20,850 nt of DNA from a virus. The stretch spans positions 1 through 20,850 of IMG/VR virus record IMGVR_UViG_3300005096_000172. One strand, given 5' to 3'. The position numbers were made by a program, and so were the translations under genes. Position 1 is the stretch's first letter. Every line of letters begins with the position of its first letter. Under the pieces are notes generated by a model. It saw only the letters and a program-made list of their open reading frames with translations. It did not search any database and had not been told where the DNA came from. Of the stretch, positions 6,301 through 11,788 are shown piece by piece.

Positions 6301-6351
6301 ATAACGAAGTTATCGCAGGGGTCGCTATTAATTGCTATGTTAGTATAGCAA
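6301..6351. promoter_or_regulatory. Two dyads upstream of the Cro-like gene, possible operators
   Basis: ATAAC-GAA-GTTAT at 6301-6313 and TTGCTAT-GTTAGT-ATAGCAA at 6332-6351, the latter with perfect 7-bp arms. A TATAAT at 6290-6295 lies just upstream without a good -35. The interval 6271-6415 holds no gene. The setting ahead of a Cro-like HTH gene fits an operator region. Confidence 0.4.
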
Positions 6352-6415
6352 GTAGCACTGTCACTATTTGTAACCTCATATTTTTCTTTTAAAGAATTAC
6401 TAGGAACAGCTTTAA

Positions 6416-6615
6416 ATGAACGCGAAAGAAGATGAAATGCCTAAGAAAGCTATAACGCTCAGGCAATACATTAAAGACAACTACGGCACTCAACGAGCAT
6501 TTGCTAAGGCACTAGGCGTTAAGCCCCACAGGTCACTCAGTGGCTTAACAAAGATGAAATCGTAGTTGGGGACAAGGCGTATAGCTTTAGAAGGAATCTC
6601 ACTAATGAAGTATAG
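6416..6615 (+). pseudogene. Cro-like HTH repressor, frameshifted at a C run
   Basis: From ATG 6416 the frame reads MNAKEDEMPKKAITLRQYIK, then 'YGTQRAFAKALGVKP', and goes off into a short unrelated end at the TAG of 6563-6565. One frame over, the continuation 'PQVTQWLNKDEIVVGDKAYS' then 'FRRNLTNEV' runs to the TAG at 6613-6615. Together they make a complete Cro-type domain of about 66 residues, with the recognition helix PPQVTQWLN. The break is at CCCC (6524-6527): one extra C, or a -1 ribosomal slip, restores the frame. It is therefore either a broken repressor, a sequencing error in a homopolymer, or a product of frameshifting. SD AGGA lies near 6402. Confidence 0.75.
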
Positions 6616-6624
6616 AGAGGAACT

Positions 6625-6882
6625 ATGAAAAACAAAGAACTGTTTAGAATTTTTATGGATAAACATAGTGAAGCTGATTTATTTAATGAAGTGGAAAAGC
6701 TGATTGAAAGACAGATCAGTGATGCTATAGGTGCGGAGAATGCTTGCTTCTACTTAATCCTGCGTAAGTTATCGGATAGCATTAATAATCCTGACGGGGA
6801 AGTTCTCCATACAGAGCAGATTTCACTGTTAATTAATGAAATATTCGAAAACCACGAAAAGTATATATCCTTTTATACATAG
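6625..6882 (+). CDS. Small helical protein of unknown function
   Basis: An 85-residue acidic, mostly helical protein (MKNKELFRIFMDKHSEADLF) with a good SD (AGAGAGGA) about 6 bases before the ATG. It starts 9 bases after the end of the Cro-like frame. The C-terminal 'INEIFENHEKYISFYT' is amphipathic. No known motif. First intact gene of the block leading to the large terminase. Confidence 0.6.
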   Translation: MKNKELFRIFMDKHSEADLFNEVEKLIERQISDAIGAENACFYLILRKLSDSINNPDGEVLHTEQISLLINEIFENHEKYISFYT

Positions 6883-6943
6883 TGTTTGCAGCAACTGAGA
6901 GAGTATAAAAACGATGGACAATATGTGTGAGGTAAAATGACAA

Positions 6944-7105
6944 ATGACAAATGATGAATTGAAGGATTTAAGAGTGCGACTGAAATCTGGTGAATACGAT
7001 GGCGTGCATATCATGCAAGCATGGATAGCTATTGATGAACTGGTTAAAAAAAGAATCGAGTTAAAAGAGCTAAGAGAATTTAGAGAAAAAGCATTTAAGG
7101 CATGA
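6944..7105 (+). CDS. 53-residue helical protein sharing its tail with the gene at 7840
   Basis: ATG at 6944 reads MTNDELKDLRVRLKSGEYDG and ends ELREFREKAFKA, with GAGGT as SD about 10 bases upstream. A first ATG at 6937 runs into a stop after five codons. The C-terminal FREKAFKA resembles FREKAFEA in the gene at 7840, with 20 of 24 bases shared (7079-7102 and 8050-8073), so the two are partial paralogues. After its TGA the same frame continues LIDA to a TAA at 7118-7120, suggesting that the stop has moved inward. Confidence 0.6.
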   Translation: MTNDELKDLRVRLKSGEYDGVHIMQAWIAIDELVKKRIELKELREFREKAFKA

Positions 7106-7146
7106 TTAATTGACGCATAACAGTATGCACAGTCCAGGAGAAACCA

Positions 7147-7392
7147 ATGGATAAACAGCAACATAACACAACTAAATTTAGCAATACAATCAAAGCAGGA
7201 GTTGATAAAGACGGAAAACCTTATATTGACTTATCAGATAGGCCAACAGCTGCACACTTTATGGCCCAGGCTGATAGATTTAAAAACATTAAGTGCGGTG
7301 AGCCGTGCAGTCCCGGATGCCAGGGGAAGTGCCGTTGTTTAAGGCGCGACACAATACAAGGGGGTATTGATGTTTTACATAGCAACAGATAA
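7147..7392 (+). CDS. Small protein with a dense Cys cluster
   Basis: An 81-residue protein with SD CAGGAG at 7136-7141. Cysteines at residues 50, 54, 58, 62 and 64 have the spacing C-x3-C-x3-C-x3-C-x-C within 'CGEPCSPGCQGKCRC'. Such close spacing suits metal coordination more than disulfides in the cytoplasm. The N-terminal half is polar. Its end overlaps the next gene by 23 bases. Family unknown. Confidence 0.6.
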   Translation: MDKQQHNTTKFSNTIKAGVDKDGKPYIDLSDRPTAAHFMAQADRFKNIKCGEPCSPGCQGKCRCLRRDTIQGGIDVLHSNR

Positions 7393-7573
7393 TGACATCG
7401 AGTATTATAAATCATGCGGGCTTAAATTACTTGAAAAGCCAGATGTTTATGATGGCCCAAAACATTGGCATAGATTTGAAATAGAAGGCGAAGAGAAAGG
7501 GTTTAATGCTGCGAAAGAGTCCACAGCATGGGCTATAGCAGCGATTAGTTTTGGTGTAAGCAATGAAATATAA
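7370..7573 (+). CDS. Small protein of unknown function
   Basis: A 67-residue protein, MFYIATDNDIEYYKSCGLKL. I chose the ATG at 7370, which has AGGGGG about 5 bases upstream, over the TTG directly before it. It overlaps the gene on each side (23 and 11 bases), typical of a tight phage operon. It has alternating strand and helix pattern and no catalytic signature. Confidence 0.6.
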   Translation: MFYIATDNDIEYYKSCGLKLLEKPDVYDGPKHWHRFEIEGEEKGFNAAKESTAWAIAAISFGVSNEI

Positions 7574-7793
7574 CACAGGACTTATGCCGAAAGACCTAAA
7601 AATTGGGGTAAAGTTCAGAGATAAAGAAGAAAGACTCTGGCAGGGGAGAAAATATAGTAATTTTGTTCCTTCATCTGGTATCGGAAAAACATATATGTTG
7701 CAAGTATGGGTTTTTAAATTATGGGTTAATGCGAGTGAGGCAAAGAATGGTAGAACAAGATTATTTAACGTGAATATTGAAATTGAAATATAA
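7563..7793 (+). CDS. Small basic protein of unknown function
   Basis: A 76-residue basic, beta-rich protein (MKYNTGLMPKDLKIGVKFRD; later 'YMLQVWVFKLWVNASEAKNG'). The start overlaps the end of the previous gene by 11 bases. No cysteine or membrane segment. Small OB- or SH3-like folds look like this, but that is only a pattern impression. Confidence 0.55.
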   Translation: MKYNTGLMPKDLKIGVKFRDKEERLWQGRKYSNFVPSSGIGKTYMLQVWVFKLWVNASEAKNGRTRLFNVNIEIEI

Positions 7794-7800
7794 TCCTATG

Positions 7801-7826
7801 ACAACAATATAAGGAAACACTAATAT
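7801..7826 (+). repeat. 26-bp direct repeat, copy 1 (leader of the gene at 7840)
   Basis: Matches 8126-8151 at 24 of 26 positions. This copy ends 14 bases before the ATG at 7840 and immediately precedes its SD. Confidence 0.8.
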
Positions 7827-7839
7827 TTTGGAGGTAGTT

Positions 7840-8091
7840 ATGAATTTAGAGACTAATAGAAAAGATTTTGAGCAAGCATTAGACGAGATGAAGGTATCCT
7901 TGGAGGCTATGGATAAGTGTATAGATTACGAAATTCTAGAACCTGTACATGCCGTGATAAATGAATATGAGGAACACTATTCCGCCGGAATAGATGAGAT
8001 CATATCTGAGAGACACGCGCTACAAAGAAAAGTTCATGAGTTGGAAATGTTTAGAGAAAAGGCATTTGAAGCGCGTGTCTCTCAGATATGA
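7840..8091 (+). CDS. Coiled-coil protein upstream of large terminase
   Basis: An 83-residue protein (MNLETNRKDFEQALDEMKVS), highly charged, almost all helix with heptad-like hydrophobic spacing. The ATG at 7840 has GGAGG 5 bases upstream; the TTG at 7828 is less likely. Its C-terminal FREKAFEA matches the end of the gene at 6944, and the following RVSQI plus stop is encoded by the right arm of a 23-bp inverted repeat whose left arm lies inside the same gene. The last codons therefore look like a late graft. Confidence 0.65.
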   Translation: MNLETNRKDFEQALDEMKVSLEAMDKCIDYEILEPVHAVINEYEEHYSAGIDEIISERHALQRKVHELEMFREKAFEARVSQI

Positions 8092-8092
8092 T
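7999..8092. repeat. Perfect 23-bp inverted repeat, 48-nt loop
   Basis: The left arm 7999-8021 is exactly complementary to the right arm 8070-8092. Both arms are coding, and the right arm includes the stop codon. There is no T run after it, so it is not a classical terminator. In the mRNA it would form a long perfect duplex about 58 bases ahead of the large terminase start, which could be an RNase III site. Confidence 0.9.
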
Positions 8093-8125
8093 ATTGGCTT
8101 ATAACAGGTGGCTAATCTCCTTACA

Positions 8126-8151
8126 ACAACAATATAAGAAAACGCTAATAT
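8126..8151 (+). repeat. 26-bp direct repeat, copy 2 (leader of terL)
   Basis: 24 of 26 bases match 7801-7826. The last two bases are the first two of the large terminase ATG. A purine-rich AAGAAAACG takes the SD position, so the terminase start has only a weak SD. Confidence 0.8.
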
Positions 8152-9640
8152 GTCAAAAGGCAAAACAATAGAATACATCCAAATCATGGAAGAGCAAGTA
8201 AGGAGGAATAACAATAGTCGCCTCGAACGGATATACGAGTCATTCTACGATTGGCAAATGAAGTTTGTAGCGGGAACGAAAGACTATACTGTTGCCGCAT
8301 TACTTGGAGGAAACAGGGTCGGAAAAACCAGAACAGGTCTAGTGATAGATGCATATCACTTAAGGGGTGATTATCCAGAGAATTGGCCTGGGGTAAAATA
8401 TGACTTTCCGCCGCTTTGTTGGCTATTAGGCTATTCAGGAGAAAAAACCCGCGATTTACTACAGTATAAATTGTTCGGGAGATACATCGAAAAAAGGTTT
8501 GAAGGAGGGCTTATTCCCGCAGACAGAATCGTAAGCCATCTATCGATGCAAGGCACGTCTGGCGCAATGAGAGAGGTCAGAGTCAAGCATGTTAACGGTA
8601 TTTCTACATGCCAATTCTGGTCTTACTCTCAAGGACAGAGCGCGTTAATGGGTGATAATGTTGACCATTTTCATTTTGACGAAGAAGCAGAGAAGCCGGA
8701 TATTTTCCCGCAGGTTGTAACCAGAACATTAACAGGTAACAGAGGTAAGGGTGGGGGGGGGATACTCACGTTAACGCCTGAATACGGGAAGACCCAATTA
8801 ATTTGTAAGCTAATGGGAGAAAGTTCTGATTTAGAAGAGGGCGAAGATGAGATAAATATCGAAACGGATAGCATGTATTTACAAACTGCTACCTGGGATC
8901 AATGCCCTCATATCGACGAAGACGCTCGACGTAAAATAATGTCAATATATCCGGCTCACCAAAAAAAAATGCGCTCAATGGGCGTACCTTTAATGGGGGC
9001 TGGGCTAATATATGACGTGGATGAGGATCTAATAAAATGTAAGCCGTTTGAAATACCAGACTATTGGTTTGTTATTAACGGGTTAGATTTCGGATGGAAC
9101 CACCCGCAAGCACACATACAACTCGTATGGGATCGTGATGCCGATATATATTATGTGATAAATGCGTGGAAGGCATCTAGAAAACAGCCGTTCGAGGCTT
9201 GGCATGTAATCAAGAAGTGGGCCGAAAACATACCTACGGCTTGGCCTAGCGATGGATTACAAACTGAAAAAGGTTCTGCAAAACAACAGAGGGTTTATTA
9301 CAAAGACGAAGGCTTTAATCTATTGTCTGAACATGCTACATGGGAAGACGGGGGCAATGGCAGATGGGCTGGTATCGTTGAGCTTAATAACCTAATGAAA
9401 ACTGGACGACTAAAGATTGTTTCTTCGCTTCATGAGGTCTTTGAAGAGCTTAGACAGTATCACACCAAAGACACCGGAAACGGAAAGTCTGAAATAGTAA
9501 AGATTAAAGATGATTTATTAGACGCAATTAGATATGCATATATGATGCGCCGCCACGCCATAAGAATAATGGATCTATATCAAGACGACTACCAGCATTT
9601 GCAGCAAGATCAAAGCCGAGATGATACAACTGGCTATTGA
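8150..9640 (+). CDS. terL: Terminase large subunit (P22 gp2-like)
   Basis: A 496-residue protein, close to the 499 of P22 gp2. It is the ATP-driven packaging motor and headful nuclease that docks on the portal. Walker A GGNRVGKT is at residues 53-60 and Walker B VDHFHFDEEAE at about 171-181, with the catalytic Glu after the Asp. The C-terminal RNase H-like nuclease shows D313 (GLDFGWNHPQAHIQL), D368 (AWPSDG) and D454/455 (DDLLDAIRYAYMMRR). The stretch from GLDFGW to YMMRR follows P22 gp2 closely from memory. Start at ATG 8150, whose weak SD lies within a repeated leader. Gene context: the small terminase is 5.3 kb to the left and the portal 4.5 kb to the right. The gene appears intact. Confidence 0.95.
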   Translation: MSKGKTIEYIQIMEEQVRRNNNSRLERIYESFYDWQMKFVAGTKDYTVAALLGGNRVGKTRTGLVIDAYHLRGDYPENWPGVKYDFPPLCWLLGYSGEKTRDLLQYKLFGRYIEKRFEGGLIPADRIVSHLSMQGTSGAMREVRVKHVNGISTCQFWSYSQGQSALMGDNVDHFHFDEEAEKPDIFPQVVTRTLTGNRGKGGGGILTLTPEYGKTQLICKLMGESSDLEEGEDEINIETDSMYLQTATWDQCPHIDEDARRKIMSIYPAHQKKMRSMGVPLMGAGLIYDVDEDLIKCKPFEIPDYWFVINGLDFGWNHPQAHIQLVWDRDADIYYVINAWKASRKQPFEAWHVIKKWAENIPTAWPSDGLQTEKGSAKQQRVYYKDEGFNLLSEHATWEDGGNGRWAGIVELNNLMKTGRLKIVSSLHEVFEELRQYHTKDTGNGKSEIVKIKDDLLDAIRYAYMMRRHAIRIMDLYQDDYQHLQQDQSRDDTTGY

Positions 9641-9651
9641 CATTCAGCCCA

Positions 9652-9666
9652 TAAGTGTTACACTTA
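9652..9666. promoter_or_regulatory. 15-bp perfect palindrome after terL
   Basis: TAAGTGT-T-ACACTTA, with 7-bp arms around one central base, 11 bases after the large terminase stop. A one-base loop cannot form a good RNA hairpin, so a dimeric DNA-binding protein site is more likely than a terminator. Confidence 0.45.
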
Positions 9667-9694
9667 ATAATCAAACAACCAAGGAGATAGTAGC

Positions 9695-9922
9695 ATGAAA
9701 AAACTAGTTGAAGAAGTTAAAAGAGTGACCGTATTTTGTATGAATTATATCTACACTGGACAATTAACCGGGGTGAATGACTCATGTGTATTGTTGACAG
9801 AGGCATCTATTGTATACGAAACCGGAGATTTTAATAAAAAAGAATGGGCTGATGCTCAAAAGTTACCTCAAGATTGGTATATACAGAAAGCCGCAATCGA
9901 ATCATTTGGGTTGCTAAAATGA
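9695..9922 (+). CDS. Small conserved phage protein of unknown function
   Basis: A 75-residue protein with a strong SD (AAGGAGAT). 'VFCMNYIYTGQLTGVNDSCV' followed by 'LLTEASIVYETG' and 'QKAAIESFGLLK' looks like a small beta-barrel (Sm/SH3-like) phage protein that I recall as conserved but uncharacterised. The TGA stop (9920-9922) is followed in the same frame by an open stretch through the hexanucleotide repeat to 10114. An ATG overlaps the stop (ATGA at 9919). Confidence 0.65.
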   Translation: MKKLVEEVKRVTVFCMNYIYTGQLTGVNDSCVLLTEASIVYETGDFNKKEWADAQKLPQDWYIQKAAIESFGLLK

Positions 9923-9943
9923 TTGCCGGTAAAAAACATACGC

Positions 9944-9978
<35 letters not shown>

Positions 9979-9988
9979 TGAGCATCTA

Positions 9989-10114
9989 ATGCCAAAATTA
10001 TTAACGTGCCCAATATGCAAGCATAAAGTATTGAAGAACTCGCATGCTAAAACATGCTCTGTAAGGTGCAGGGTAAAGAAGATGAGAGATGGTCGTAAGA
10101 ATAGAGAAGATTAG
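9989..10114 (+). CDS. Zinc-finger-like miniprotein
   Basis: A 41-residue protein starting MPKLLTCPICKHKVLKNSHA, then 'KTCSVRCRVKKMRDGRKN'. CPIC and CSVRC make a C-x2-C...C-x3-C zinc site followed by a basic tail, a common layout in small phage nucleic-acid-binding proteins. I chose the ATG at 9989. The same frame is open upstream to a TTG at 9923 through the hexanucleotide repeat (giving an Arg-Gly run) and is in frame with the preceding gene, so a longer or read-through product is possible. No clear SD precedes 9989; the GGGG run at 9972 is 13 bases away. Confidence 0.55.
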   Translation: MPKLLTCPICKHKVLKNSHAKTCSVRCRVKKMRDGRKNRED

Positions 10115-10157
10115 GAATGGTCGAAGCGATGTTAAATTATTTATTAGCAGGTGATAT

Positions 10158-10370
10158 ATGACTTTATTTGAGTGGAAAAAGGCTATTGACGAAATCGCAT
10201 TTCATGATCGGTCAATTAAAGATTTTTGCAACAAAGTAATGATAAATGAAGGAATGCACGATGATGCTCTAAGCCCAAAAGAGGCGTATATTTCAGAGTG
10301 CGTTGGGCTTGATGAATGCCCGTACGGACTAAGGCATTACCAGAGGAACTTTAAAGGTATTGGTGAATAA
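10158..10370 (+). CDS. Small acidic protein of unknown function
   Basis: A 70-residue protein, MTLFEWKKAIDEIAFHDRSI, with AGGTGA as SD. It contains three cysteines (CNK, ECVGLDECP) and a C-terminal 'YGLRHYQRNFKGIGE'. The leader AGGTGATATATG is repeated exactly before the next small gene at 10444. Unknown family. Confidence 0.6.
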   Translation: MTLFEWKKAIDEIAFHDRSIKDFCNKVMINEGMHDDALSPKEAYISECVGLDECPYGLRHYQRNFKGIGE

Positions 10371-10443
10371 TAAGGTCGCGGATTCTGTACACGAGTTGCG
10401 GCGAGCTAACCAAGGTTAAGTTGAGTGAGATGTGAGGTGATAT

Positions 10444-10575
10444 ATGTGGTTTGGATGGTCTGAGGTTTATATAGATAAGGATGGCATGCCGACTGAAGAA
10501 GTAACACAATGGAAGGCAAGTGCATTCATTCTTTTTACTCATGTAATTTATGTTGGAGAGGTAACGCCAGTATGA
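10444..10575 (+). CDS. 43-residue protein of unknown function
   Basis: The ATG at 10444 has the same leader (AGGTGATATATG) as the gene at 10158, with SD AGGTGA. It encodes MWFGWSEVYIDKDGMPTEEV and ends 'FILFTHVIYVGEVTPV', a beta-rich small domain. The interval 10371-10443 before it holds nothing else recognisable. Unknown function. Confidence 0.5.
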   Translation: MWFGWSEVYIDKDGMPTEEVTQWKASAFILFTHVIYVGEVTPV

Positions 10576-10588
10576 CATTATATTCAAG

Positions 10589-10612
10589 TAGGGACACCTT
10601 TAGGGACACCTT
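10589..10612 (+). repeat. Tandem 12-bp repeat followed by a T run
   Basis: TAGGGACACCTT occurs twice back to back (10589-10600, 10601-10612) and the second copy runs into a T run (10611-10618) that abuts the next ATG. It is not a hairpin: the copies are direct and not inverted. Confidence 0.75.
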
Positions 10613-10618
10613 TTTTTT

Positions 10619-11101
10619 ATGTCCAAACATAGCAGAGGGGTGAAAGTATTGGTGAAGAATAGTGAAGCCACACCAATTGAAACAATTACCACGCTAGACC
10701 TTGCTATGTCTTTTTACCTAACTTCTGAAGATCTCCCTGAAGATGGCGAATATGTATTGATTCATTTATTGAAAAATAATTGGGGTGATTCTGATGACCC
10801 GCTTGGAAAACGATACTGGAAGGTTGCTAAGTTCAGAGAAGGTATTTCAGAAGAAGATCGGCTGAAAATGAAAAATGGAGAATTGATTGATCCAGACACC
10901 GTAGAATGGACGTGCCCAACACCCCCAGGAAAATGGGTTTCTAGCGAGAGTAAAAGGAGCACAATTTATAAGTGTGGTGATGTCCACGGGAACAATCTAG
11001 TTCCTTATGTATGGGATGAAATTGGCCCTGGCGCTTACTTTGGGCAAGAAGTAGATATTTGGGCAAGACTCCCAGACTTAGATAAGATAATAGGGGCGTA
11101 G
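10619..11101 (+). CDS. DUF551-like protein
   Basis: A 160-residue protein as given. 'LTSEDLPEDGEYVLIHLL' in the first third and 'FGQEVDIWARLPDLDK' at the end are the two conserved ends of DUF551-like phage proteins, in which a 'LP..g..VLv' strand and a terminal 'W..LP' frame a short domain; no biochemical function is known. Here the middle is longer than usual ('NWGDSDDPLGKRYWKVAKFR', 'CPTPPGKWV'). The ATG at 10619 has only a T run upstream, so a start at the TTG/GTG of 10646/10649, behind AGAGGGG, may be the true one. The last 10 bases, including the stop, overlap the tRNA-Trp gene. Confidence 0.65.
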   Translation: MSKHSRGVKVLVKNSEATPIETITTLDLAMSFYLTSEDLPEDGEYVLIHLLKNNWGDSDDPLGKRYWKVAKFREGISEEDRLKMKNGELIDPDTVEWTCPTPPGKWVSSESKRSTIYKCGDVHGNNLVPYVWDEIGPGAYFGQEVDIWARLPDLDKIIGA

Positions 11102-11165
11102 TTTAGCGGTAAAATAGCGGTCTCCAAAGCCGTTGTCGGTGGTTCGATTCCATCCGTCTCTGCCA
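11092..11165 (+). tRNA. tRNA-Trp (anticodon CCA), 3' CCA encoded
   Basis: Folds as a full cloverleaf. The acceptor arms are 11092-11098 (AGGGGCG) and 11155-11161 (CGTCTCT), with two G-T pairs. The D arm is GTTT/AAAT with GG in the loop. The anticodon stem is GCGGT/GCCGT with loop CTCCAAA, giving CCA. The T arm is GGTGG/CCATC with loop TTCGATT. Discriminator G and an encoded CCA end at 11165. The 5' end AGGGGCGTAGTT matches the E. coli tRNA-Trp start. The gene overlaps the 3' end of the upstream coding sequence by 10 bases, and the next gene's SD begins four bases after the CCA. Confidence 0.95.
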
Positions 11166-11180
11166 ATTAAGGAGTATAAA

Positions 11181-11420
11181 ATGGGGCAAAAAAGTCTTCT
11201 ACGATTAGATGATGATGCAATCAACTCTCATATGGTTCAAGGGATCATGTCTGGGATAAAAAAGGAACTTAAGAGCGTACTAATGGATACGGCGGAAAAA
11301 GAGATTGATTTAGTGGTTGAGAAAGTATCAAAGAGACTTGAAGTTCATATTTCTAAAGGAAATTTCGGTCTTGAGAATAGCCATATATCACTTAGATACC
11401 TTTTGGAAAAAGAAAAATGA
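11181..11420 (+). CDS. Small helical protein of unknown function
   Basis: A 79-residue protein, MGQKSLLRLDDDAINSHMVQ. The start at 11181 has AAGGAG at 11168-11173. A longer frame from 11133 would begin inside the tRNA and is rejected. Mostly charged helix ('MDTAEKEIDLVVEKVSKRLE'). The stop TGA overlaps the next ATG (ATGA at 11417). Unknown family. Confidence 0.6.
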   Translation: MGQKSLLRLDDDAINSHMVQGIMSGIKKELKSVLMDTAEKEIDLVVEKVSKRLEVHISKGNFGLENSHISLRYLLEKEK

Positions 11421-11479
11421 AACTATGGATATTAGAAAGAACTGATGGGGAATATTGCGATGAAGATGATCAACTTTGA
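11417..11479 (+). pseudogene. 20-residue remnant or mini-protein (MKLWILERTDGEYCDEDDQL)
   Basis: Coupled by ATGA to the previous gene. The opening MKLWILERTD is like the N-terminus of a longer small phage protein family that I recall continuing past 'YD' with 'FVVRA'. Here the frame stops after 20 codons and the next gene starts inside it, so it is probably a truncated relic. It may still act to couple translation. Confidence 0.35.
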
Positions 11480-11726
11480 TGTTGCACAGGCACTGGTAAA
11501 CTATGTTGCAAGAGATGGAGATTGCGACTCTCTTGCATGGGGAATATTGACCGCGAAAACTGTAAGAGAAGAGTTGTGTAGGGTAAGGGGAAAAGATAAT
11601 AAGGTTTGTTTTCAATTGCTTTGTAATTATTTCGCAGAAAACCGCACGGGTAAAATGGTTGGAAATGCAAACAAAAAACTTGAATTCTTAAAGATTCTAA
11701 TGAAAGAAGCTTCAAACACAAAGTAG
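11460..11726 (+). CDS. Small protein of unknown function
   Basis: An 88-residue protein, MKMINFDVAQALVNYVARDG. I prefer the ATG at 11460, with GGGGAA about 9 bases upstream; an ATG at 11445 would add five residues. It has four cysteines and a basic C-terminal half ('KMVGNANKKLEFLKILMKEA'). It overlaps the 20-codon remnant. No family recognised. Confidence 0.55.
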   Translation: MKMINFDVAQALVNYVARDGDCDSLAWGILTAKTVREELCRVRGKDNKVCFQLLCNYFAENRTGKMVGNANKKLEFLKILMKEASNTK

Positions 11727-11788
11727 TATTATATGCGTAAAACGCAAAAAAGAACTAGTCGTTTAGAATACCAAGGAGTTACTTCGAA

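Noticed and set aside
6301-6313. loxP-like site (ATAACGAAGTTAT)
   Set aside because: Only short dyad arms resemble part of loxP; there is no 34-bp loxP architecture and no recombinase gene in view.
7999-8092. Reading the 23-bp inverted repeat as a rho-independent terminator
   Set aside because: The loop is 48 bases and no T run follows; the large terminase lies just downstream in the same direction.
8088-8171. 27-codon frame overlapping the start of terL
   Set aside because: Coupled by ATGA but with no SD, and it runs out of frame into terL; probably chance.
11133-11180. N-terminal extension of the gene at 11181 (start at 11133)
   Set aside because: It would lie inside the tRNA-Trp gene, while the ATG at 11181 has a proper SD.
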